This document shows, piece after piece, positions 57,940 to 64,000 of a stretch of 64,000 nt of DNA; position 1 is the first letter of the stretch, and every line of letters starts with the position of its first letter. A program made the translations under genes and the position numbers. This DNA comes from Streptomyces decoyicus (GTDB taxonomy: Bacteria; Actinomycetota; Actinomycetes; Streptomycetales; Streptomycetaceae), in contig NZ_CP082301.1 in assembly GCF_019880305.1 (NCBI RefSeq), forward strand, positions 7,068,001 through 7,132,000, read 5' to 3'. Under the pieces are notes generated by a model, which was given only the letters and a program-made list of their open reading frames with translations, did no database searches and was not told the DNA's origin.

Positions 57940-58902
57940 ATGAAGCCGCGTCTGGTCTTCGTGCACGGCATCGGCGGTCCGCGGGACGCCGCTGCCGAAT
58001 TGGACGCGTGGCTGCGTGCGCTGGCCGAGGGCGCCCGGGCCGCCGGCCATGCCGGCCGGGTACTGGATCTGGTGCAGGGCTGGGCGGCCGACACCCGCTT
58101 CGCGTACTACGGCGATCTCTTCGGCGGCGCTCCGGCGCAGGGGGCGCCCGCGCTGCCGCCCGGAGCGGACGAGGACACGCGACTGGTGGGCGAGTGGCTC
58201 CTCGAAGCGCTCGACGAGCGGTTGGACGAGCCGGGTTCGGACGATGAGGTGCGCCTGCTGCGTCATGCCCGTGCCCAGCTCGCCCCGGAGGGGCAGTCTC
58301 AGGGTCTCGGAGGCGGTGGCCGCCACGTCCTCAACGCGGTCAACACGCTTCTGTCCCTGCCCGGGGTGCGGACCTTGGGTGGCTGGGCCAGCGCCGAGCT
58401 GATGGTCGGCCATCTACGCCAGGTGGCCCGCTATCTACGCCGCGCGGAGCATGACGAAGAAGGCCTGACGCTCGACGCCCGGATCCGACGGCGCGTAGAG
58501 CAGGAGCTCGACCCCGACGGGCCCACGATCGTCGTTTGCCACTCACTCGGCACTGTCGTCTCCGTGGAGACCCTGCATACGTTCCAGGGCCGTATACCGC
58601 TGCTGGTCACGCTCGGTTCGCCGATGGGCATGCGTACGGCGGTGCAACCGAAGATGCGTCCGCAACCGCTCCGGGTACCCGGCTCGGTGGACCGCTGGCT
58701 CAACTTCTGGGACCGGGACGACTTCATCGCCGGGCGGCCGAGGCTGGAGAAGTTCGTGCGTCCCAGCGACCGCTCCGTGCTTCCAGTCAGCGCACGGGTC
58801 GACTCGGATGGTGTGTGGGTGCACCCCGCCGCCAAATATCTCGCGCAGCCGGCTGTCGCCGGTCCAGTGGTCGAGGCGATCGAGGCAGCAACGGGCGGAT
58901 GA
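57940..58902 (+). CDS. PGAP1-like alpha/beta hydrolase, first gene of the conflict operon
   Basis: 320 residues of a serine hydrolase fold without signal peptide. It opens with LVFVHGIGGPRD (oxyanion HG). The nucleophile elbow is IVVCHSLGTVVSVETLHTF with S202, followed by LLVTLGSPMGMRTAVQ. Candidate acids lie in NFWDRDDFIAGR and the histidine in VWVHPAAKYLAQP. This resembles PGAP1/lipase-type hydrolases found as effectors or signal processors in bacterial conflict operons. Its stop overlaps the caspase-like gene (ATGA). It probably cleaves a lipid or peptide ester on activation; the substrate is unknown. Confidence 0.8.
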   Translation: MKPRLVFVHGIGGPRDAAAELDAWLRALAEGARAAGHAGRVLDLVQGWAADTRFAYYGDLFGGAPAQGAPALPPGADEDTRLVGEWLLEALDERLDEPGSDDEVRLLRHARAQLAPEGQSQGLGGGGRHVLNAVNTLLSLPGVRTLGGWASAELMVGHLRQVARYLRRAEHDEEGLTLDARIRRRVEQELDPDGPTIVVCHSLGTVVSVETLHTFQGRIPLLVTLGSPMGMRTAVQPKMRPQPLRVPGSVDRWLNFWDRDDFIAGRPRLEKFVRPSDRSVLPVSARVDSDGVWVHPAAKYLAQPAVAGPVVEAIEAATGG

Positions 58903-60971
58903 CCGTGCCGACTCCTCCCCGCCATTGTCTGGTCATCGCTCCCCAATGCGCCGAACTCGGTCTGCTCGAGGGGCTGGAGGGCCTGGCACACTCCTTGTAC
59001 GGATTGCTCACCGACCACTGGACAGGAGCCTGTGCCGGCGCCCCCGCTGCCGGGTCCGCGGTGCTCAGCGGATCTTCCGTCTGCCAGGCGCAGATCGAGG
59101 CCGCGATCCGCGACGCCGCGCGGCGGGCGGGGGAAGCGGGAGCGGTCCTGGTGCTGGCGCTGCTGGGGCATGGCATCACACCGGGCCAGAACCCGACGCT
59201 CTATCTGATGGCGGGTGACTCGCGGGCCGATGTGATCGCGACTGCGGTGAACGTCGGCCGGCTGTTGACCGAGGTCCTGGAGACGCCGGGTCTTCCCGGC
59301 GTGCTCGCGCTCGTCGACACCTGCCGTGCCGGTGGCGCCACCCCGGACCTCAAAGCAGTGGACGCCGGAGTGCAACAGGGCGCGACGCGGCTGTCCTTGC
59401 TGATGTCTGTCGGGGCCAGGCAGGACGCGCACGGGCTGGCGTTCACGCGCGGCCTCGTGCAGGTGCTCACGCAGGGTGTCAGCGGGGCAGGAGAGTTCCT
59501 GCGGCCCTCGTCGGTCCTCGATGCGGTGAGGACCGCCGCCCCGGGACAGGACGCCCGACTCGTGGAGTATGACGGCGCGTTGTTCGGCGAGCGCCTGTGG
59601 CTGGCGCGCAACGCGTTGCGTCACGACCGGTGCGGGTCGGTGCTCGGGCCGACGGGGACCGAAGAGCTGGACCGGGCGCTGCAACCGCTGGGCGGTGCGG
59701 AGCTGCTGACCGGGTCCGTCACCGGCCCGGACGTACTGGAGCGGCTGCGCGGCACTCTGCGTGCTACCTCTTCCGCCTGCCCCTCGGAGCAATCGTGGGC
59801 CCTGCGCGTCCTGGACGGTCTGCTGGACTGCCTGCGGACGATCGAATTGCTCATGTCCTGGCCCGGCCGGCCACTGACATCCGAACGTCTCCGGCGCGCG
59901 ACGGCCGTGGGGAGCGGCCGGTCCGGCACACCGCTGCCCGACACTGCCGGCACCGAGCTGTTGCGGGACGCCGTGGAATACCTGCGAATGCGTGCCCCAC
60001 GGGTCGGGGAGACGGGCACAACTCCCTTGGCAAGGTTTGTCGCCGCGCTGGCTGCCGAGGACCAGCTTGCCCGGGACGATGCGCGGCTCACCGCCTGGGC
60101 GCACTCCGTCCGCGCGGCCGTCGAACTCAGCGACGCTTTCGACGCACAGCGACAGCAGCACACCAGATCGAGGCTGCGCCTGGTCGTCAGCCTGCACTCT
60201 GCCGTCGCCGACGACTGGCCCGAGACACTGGAGACGTGGCTGCTGGACCGCGGAGAGGTTCATGCGCACCAGTCGTTCGACTGCTCCCCGGACCAGGCCG
60301 GAGTCGAACAGCGACTGGCCGGAGCGCTGAGGTGGGCGTCCCGGCGGGCCAAGGAGGTGGGCGCCCCACTGCAACGGGTCGAGATCGCGGCCTCCGCCGC
60401 ATTGCTGCTGCGGTGGCGGCCGGAGGAGATTGATTTTGGGGAGCGGCTGGGAGTCGCACACGACGTCGTACTGCGCTGGAGCGAGCGTCTGTGCCCGCCG
60501 GACCGCTTGTGGTGGATCAACGATCGTGCTCGGGAGAGGCTCGAGGCGATGAGCGAAGGCGGCACCGGCGCGCCTGTGGACTGGCTCGGCGAGCCCGAGA
60601 CCGTTCGGACCCAGGAGCTCAGTGAGCGGCTGCGGCACGGTGCGTACCAGCGGGCGGTCGCTCTCGGGCACCGGCCGCCGCGGTTCGAACAGGTGATGGA
60701 GGTACTGCTGGCGCATGCCCCGATCGTCCTGTGGCCGGGCGGCGACCGCGGTGTGCCGGACAGGTACCGCAACAGCCTGGACAGGTTCTGGCATTTGCTG
60801 CCCACCGAGTTCAGTGAGGCCTACCGGCGCAGCTGGGGACCGAAGCCACCGGCACAGGCCGATGGCCGGGAGCATCTGGCGGAGCTGAGATCGGTATGGC
60901 ACGACCCGGAATGGCTCGACTTCTGCGACTGGTTCGAGCAGTGCGCAATGGATGGGGAGAACTTCGCATGA
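58899..60971 (+). CDS. Caspase-like protease fused to a VMAP-like C-terminal region
   Basis: 690 residues. The N-terminal 240 residues look like a caspase/metacaspase (clan CD) domain: strand LVIAPQCAEL, the catalytic His in VLVLALLGHGITPG (H91), and the catalytic Cys in VLALVDTCRAGGATPD (C142), with the expected His-then-Cys order and spacing. A helical middle region follows. The C-terminal 250 residues (RLRLVVSLHSAVADDWPETL; HAPIVLWPGGDRGVPDRYRN; FWHLLPTEF) resemble the C-terminal domain of vWA-MoxR-associated proteins. ATG at 58899 overlaps the hydrolase; the stop overlaps the MoxR gene. Predicted role: protease effector held off until the ATPase partners sense a trigger. Confidence 0.78.
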   Translation: MTVPTPPRHCLVIAPQCAELGLLEGLEGLAHSLYGLLTDHWTGACAGAPAAGSAVLSGSSVCQAQIEAAIRDAARRAGEAGAVLVLALLGHGITPGQNPTLYLMAGDSRADVIATAVNVGRLLTEVLETPGLPGVLALVDTCRAGGATPDLKAVDAGVQQGATRLSLLMSVGARQDAHGLAFTRGLVQVLTQGVSGAGEFLRPSSVLDAVRTAAPGQDARLVEYDGALFGERLWLARNALRHDRCGSVLGPTGTEELDRALQPLGGAELLTGSVTGPDVLERLRGTLRATSSACPSEQSWALRVLDGLLDCLRTIELLMSWPGRPLTSERLRRATAVGSGRSGTPLPDTAGTELLRDAVEYLRMRAPRVGETGTTPLARFVAALAAEDQLARDDARLTAWAHSVRAAVELSDAFDAQRQQHTRSRLRLVVSLHSAVADDWPETLETWLLDRGEVHAHQSFDCSPDQAGVEQRLAGALRWASRRAKEVGAPLQRVEIAASAALLLRWRPEEIDFGERLGVAHDVVLRWSERLCPPDRLWWINDRARERLEAMSEGGTGAPVDWLGEPETVRTQELSERLRHGAYQRAVALGHRPPRFEQVMEVLLAHAPIVLWPGGDRGVPDRYRNSLDRFWHLLPTEFSEAYRRSWGPKPPAQADGREHLAELRSVWHDPEWLDFCDWFEQCAMDGENFA

Positions 60972-61897
60972 CCTGGCAGCCCTACTACCAAGGGGACGGT
61001 GTTCCTCGTGATGTCGATCTCGGAAAACCACCGCCGTGGCGCAGTTTCCCCCGTCAGACCCTGCACAAGGAATTCGAGCCGCCGCCGGGTCTGATCAAGG
61101 CGGTCAACGCCGCGCTGGCGCTGCGTCGGCCGCTGCTGGTGACCGGCTCGGCGGGCTCTGGAAAGTCCACGGTGATCGAGCAGGTTGCGGCCGAGTTGAA
61201 ACTGGGTGACGTGCTTCGCTGGCACATCACCTCCCGCAGCACGCTGACCGAGGCGCTGTACCGGTACGACGCCCTGGGCCGCATCCATGCGCAGCGGCTG
61301 GACGGGCCCACGGGGGGCGACGACATCGCGCCGTTCCTGCAGATGGGACCGCTGGGGACGGCGCTGCTGCCGACGGAGCGTCCCCGTGCGTTGCTGATCG
61401 ACGAGATCGACAAGAGCGATCTGGATCTGCCGAGCGACCTGCTCGATGTGTTGGAACGTGGCGAGTTCGAGATTCCCGAACTCGCCCGGTACAAGAGCGA
61501 GACCGTCCACGTGCGCCAATGGAACGGCGACGAGCGACGTCCGGTGACCCGCGGTCGGGTGCAGTGCGACGTGTTCCCGTTCATCGTGATGACCAGCAAT
61601 GGTGAACGGGACTTTCCGGCCGCCTTTCTGCGGCGTTGCATCCGCTACACGATGCCGAAGCCGACGATCGACGCGCTGCGCCGGATCGTCGACTCGCATC
61701 TGCGGACTGCCAACGATGGCTCCGGCGAGATCGATGCGTTGATTGCTGGTTTCGTTGACCGGATCTCGGCAGGGGAGAGCCTGGCGATCGACCAGTTGCT
61801 CAACGCCGTTCATCTGCTGACCGGCGGCGGAGCCCCTGCCGGAGAGGACGAGCGGGAGGTCATGGACCTCGTGCTGCGCGAGCTGTCCCGTGCCTGA
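60968..61897 (+). CDS. MoxR-type AAA+ ATPase of the conflict operon
   Basis: 309 residues. Walker A is VTGSAGSGKST (G60-T68), Walker B is ALLIDEIDKSDLDLPSDLLD, sensor 1 is FIVMTSNGERDFPAAF, and the arginine region is FLRRCIRYTMPKPT. The helix-2 insert before sensor 1 (ELARYKSETVHVRQWNGDER) places it with MoxR-like ATPases that work with vWA proteins. It sits between the VMAP-like protease and the vWA-like/STAND gene, overlapping both (4 bp and 8 bp). It should act as an ATP-dependent remodeller that activates or restrains its partners. Confidence 0.88.
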   Translation: MTWQPYYQGDGVPRDVDLGKPPPWRSFPRQTLHKEFEPPPGLIKAVNAALALRRPLLVTGSAGSGKSTVIEQVAAELKLGDVLRWHITSRSTLTEALYRYDALGRIHAQRLDGPTGGDDIAPFLQMGPLGTALLPTERPRALLIDEIDKSDLDLPSDLLDVLERGEFEIPELARYKSETVHVRQWNGDERRPVTRGRVQCDVFPFIVMTSNGERDFPAAFLRRCIRYTMPKPTIDALRRIVDSHLRTANDGSGEIDALIAGFVDRISAGESLAIDQLLNAVHLLTGGGAPAGEDEREVMDLVLRELSRA

Positions 61898-64000
61898 GGA
61901 GCTGCTGGAGCGAGCGGTGGCCGCCCTGAAGGCCGCGGTCCCGGAGATGGATGGCACCGCGTTGGCAGAGGCGCTGTGGCTCGCCTCGAGGATGGCGAGC
62001 GACGACCGGACCGGTGAGGCGTCCGAAGCACCGCTCGTGCCACCGGAGCCGCCGGCCACACCTGAGCCTGCTCCCCAGCCTGCGGCGGAGACCGCGTCGC
62101 CGCCTGCTGAGACCAGGGCGGAGACCGGCACGCGTGCGCTGCACGAGCGCCTGGCGGGGGGAGCCTCGCGGATTCGGGGTGATGCGGTGGCTGTGCCCCG
62201 GGCCGCGGGTCTTCCGCTGTCTCTGGAGGTGACCCGAGCACTGCGGCCGTGGAAGCGACCGTGGCGTCAGGGCCGCCGACATGCGCTGGACATCGAAGCC
62301 ACCGTGGAAGGCTATGCGCGCAGCGGAGAGCTCATCCCTGCGTTCACCGCGGCCCCGGAGCGGTGGTTCGATCTGGTGCTCATCGTGGACCGTTCCCCCG
62401 CGATGCAGGTGTGGCAGGAGACCATTGCCGACTTCACGGCTGTACTGGATCGGCTGGGGGCGTTCCGTACACTTCAGGTGCGCGATCTCACTGTGGACCG
62501 CGGCCTGGAACTGCGGGATCCGCAGGGCAGGCTGACGGGGCCCGGAGAGTTGCGGGCGCCGGGTGGTCGTCGTCTGGTAGTCGTCGTGTCCGATTGTGCC
62601 GCTCCGGGGTGGCGCGGGCCTGCGGTCTGGCGGCAGCTACGGGAGTGGTCCGTGACGACGCCGGTCGCGCTGCTGAATCCGCTGCCGACGAAGCTCTGGC
62701 GCAGGACCGGCCTGGATCTGCCGACGGTACGGGTTTTTCCCCGTTCGCCCGGCTCGGGGAACTCGAATCTGACGTTCGACACACCGCCGTTGCTGCCGGT
62801 TGATCGGGAAAGCGTGGGTGGCGAGTGGTATCCGATTCCCGTGCTGTCGCTGTCCCCCCACTCTCTGGACCGCTGGTCACGCGCGGTGATGCGGGCGGCG
62901 CCGGAAGGGTGTGGCGCTGTGCTGGTTCCGCCGAGCGGGCGGACCAGTGGCCGGTTGCGGCGGCCTTCCCGTTCCTCGGGAGCCGACGCACGCGTCGAGG
63001 CCTTCCTCAGGACGGCCACGCCCGCTGCTGCGCGACTCGCTGTGCTGTGCTCGGCCTTCGACCGGCTCGGCATGCGCCTGTTGCGTCTCATCCGCCAGGA
63101 GCTGGTGCCGGAAGCCACGACAGCCGATGTCGCCGAACTCCTCACCAGCGGACTCTTCTCGCTCGGTACCGACGCGGGAGGCACGGTCGAGCTGGACTTG
63201 GCCGAGGCCGTACAGGGTCGGCTGCGGCACGAACTGGCGGAGCACGAGCTGTGGCGGATCAACAGAGCGATCAGCCGCCATGTGTCCTCGCGGGGGGACG
63301 GAGGGGGGCAGCTGCCCTCGGTGGCGTATGCCCCGGAGAGCACGGCCGAGCTGCTGGCGGAGCGTCAGGCGTTCGGGCAGGCGTCCCGCAGGACGCTGGA
63401 ATTGCTGGGGCTGGCTGCGAACGAGGCCTCGACGCTTCAGCCGGCTGAGGCAGGGAGGGGCGTTCCCGCGCAACTCCCCGCGGCTGTCCCTCTCTTGGTG
63501 GGGCGGGAGCGGTCGCACAGGGAACTGGTGCGGTTCCTCACGTCGCCGGGCTCACCCGTGGTGTCGGTGGCGGCACGTGGCGGGCAAGCAGGGGCAGGGA
63601 AAACCACGTTGGCGGTGCATACCGCCCACGCGCTGGCGGAGCACTTTCCGGACGGCCGGCTCTTCGTGGATCTGCGGGGGGCCAGTGCCCGGCCGCTTGC
63701 ACCATCGTCCGTGCTGGCAGGCTTCCTGCGGGCGCTGGGCGTTCCGCCGGAATCCATTCCGGCGAGCGGGGGCGAGCGGTCGGAGCTCTACCGTGCCACC
63801 GTCGCCGGCCGACGTTTGCTGATTCTTTTGGACAACGCCCACGACGCACACCAAGTCCGTCCGTTGTTGCCGGATTCTGATGGCTGTGCAGTGCTCATCA
63901 CCAGCAGGAATGCACTGACGCGCGTCCAGACCCATGCGCTGCAATTGGGCCCGCTGGATGACGCCGACGGGGTGGAACTGCTGCGGTACGTGGCAGGGAG
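61890..64000 (+). CDS. SAV_2336-like degenerate vWA domain fused to a STAND/NB-ARC NTPase (3' end outside window)
   Basis: 703 codons are visible from GTG 61890, which overlaps the MoxR gene; the frame is open to the window end. After an acidic Pro/Ala-rich linker (residues 35-85) comes a block ALRPWKRPWRQGRRHALDIE and a vWA-like domain with DLVLIVDRSPAMQVWQETIA (D167, S169; A171 in place of the third MIDAS Ser) and VVVVSDCAAPGWRG. A helical region is followed by LVGRERSHRELVRFL and an NTPase domain: Walker A GQAGAGKTT (about 565-573) and Walker B RLLILLDNAHDAH. The C-terminal sensor (often TPR repeats or another effector) lies beyond the window. Likely the trigger-sensing component of the system. 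Confidence 0.82.
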   Translation, partial: MPEELLERAVAALKAAVPEMDGTALAEALWLASRMASDDRTGEASEAPLVPPEPPATPEPAPQPAAETASPPAETRAETGTRALHERLAGGASRIRGDAVAVPRAAGLPLSLEVTRALRPWKRPWRQGRRHALDIEATVEGYARSGELIPAFTAAPERWFDLVLIVDRSPAMQVWQETIADFTAVLDRLGAFRTLQVRDLTVDRGLELRDPQGRLTGPGELRAPGGRRLVVVVSDCAAPGWRGPAVWRQLREWSVTTPVALLNPLPTKLWRRTGLDLPTVRVFPRSPGSGNSNLTFDTPPLLPVDRESVGGEWYPIPVLSLSPHSLDRWSRAVMRAAPEGCGAVLVPPSGRTSGRLRRPSRSSGADARVEAFLRTATPAAARLAVLCSAFDRLGMRLLRLIRQELVPEATTADVAELLTSGLFSLGTDAGGTVELDLAEAVQGRLRHELAEHELWRINRAISRHVSSRGDGGGQLPSVAYAPESTAELLAERQAFGQASRRTLELLGLAANEASTLQPAEAGRGVPAQLPAAVPLLVGRERSHRELVRFLTSPGSPVVSVAARGGQAGAGKTTLAVHTAHALAEHFPDGRLFVDLRGASARPLAPSSVLAGFLRALGVPPESIPASGGERSELYRATVAGRRLLILLDNAHDAHQVRPLLPDSDGCAVLITSRNALTRVQTHALQLGPLDDADGVELLRYVAG

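Overview
The window is chromosomal DNA from a high-GC actinomycete, almost certainly Streptomyces. The reasons are the strong G/C bias at third codon positions, many GTG starts and 4-nt ATGA/GTGA stop-start overlaps, DUF397/DUF5753 regulators, a conservon (roadblock/DUF742/small GTPase operon), SAV_2336-like NTPases and a complete Streptomyces-type hopanoid cluster. I see no prophage, transposase or CRISPR array.

Layout. 1-10.4 kb: housekeeping and accessory genes (FUSC fragment, chloramphenicol-type MFS exporter, Tex, an HTH protein, a GlxA-type regulator with a DJ-1 protein, an enoyl-CoA hydratase, an ABC-F ATPase). 10.5-12 kb: initiator tRNA-Met, an RsbW-like ATPase, IPP isomerase. 12.5-19.6 kb: a seven-gene operon combining two CDP-alcohol phosphotransferases, a nucleotidyltransferase, a glycerol-1-phosphate-dehydrogenase-like enzyme, a family-2 glycosyltransferase and a TagGH-like ABC exporter, which reads as assembly and export of a polyol-phosphate surface glycopolymer. 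19.9-31.7 kb: the hopanoid operon hpnC-hpnD-(small ORF)-hpnE-polyprenyl synthase-shc-hpnG-hpnH-dxs-hpnO. It carries its own isoprenoid supply (dxs here, idi at 11.4 kb) and runs through C35 side-chain addition to an aminohopanoid.

31.8-44.3 kb: a lipoprotein, a tyrosine phosphatase, an SGNH hydrolase, a WhiJ-like module (anti-sigma-type ATPase, DUF5753 regulator, DUF397, SAM methyltransferase) with a 15-bp palindrome in its divergent promoter, a PfkB kinase, an FAD oxidoreductase, an MBL-fold hydrolase and a second GlxA/DJ-1 locus. In this second locus the DJ-1 gene has an in-frame amber codon, and the genes after it are partly decayed. 44.6-48.7 kb: a conservon ending in a GAF protein rather than a P450. 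48.8-57.5 kb: a 17-bp tandem repeat array, an acyl-CoA dehydrogenase, a Tat-exported beta-propeller/amidohydrolase, a lipase, a split transketolase behind what looks like a textbook SoxR-type promoter, YiaA and tRNA-Pro.

57.9-64 kb (window end): the most interesting block. It is a tightly overlapping operon of a PGAP1-like alpha/beta hydrolase, a caspase-like protease fused to a VMAP-like C-terminal region, a MoxR-type AAA+ ATPase, and a degenerate vWA domain fused to a STAND NTPase that runs off the window. It has the parts of a vWA-MoxR-VMAP type conflict (defence or regulated-suicide) system, with two candidate effectors.
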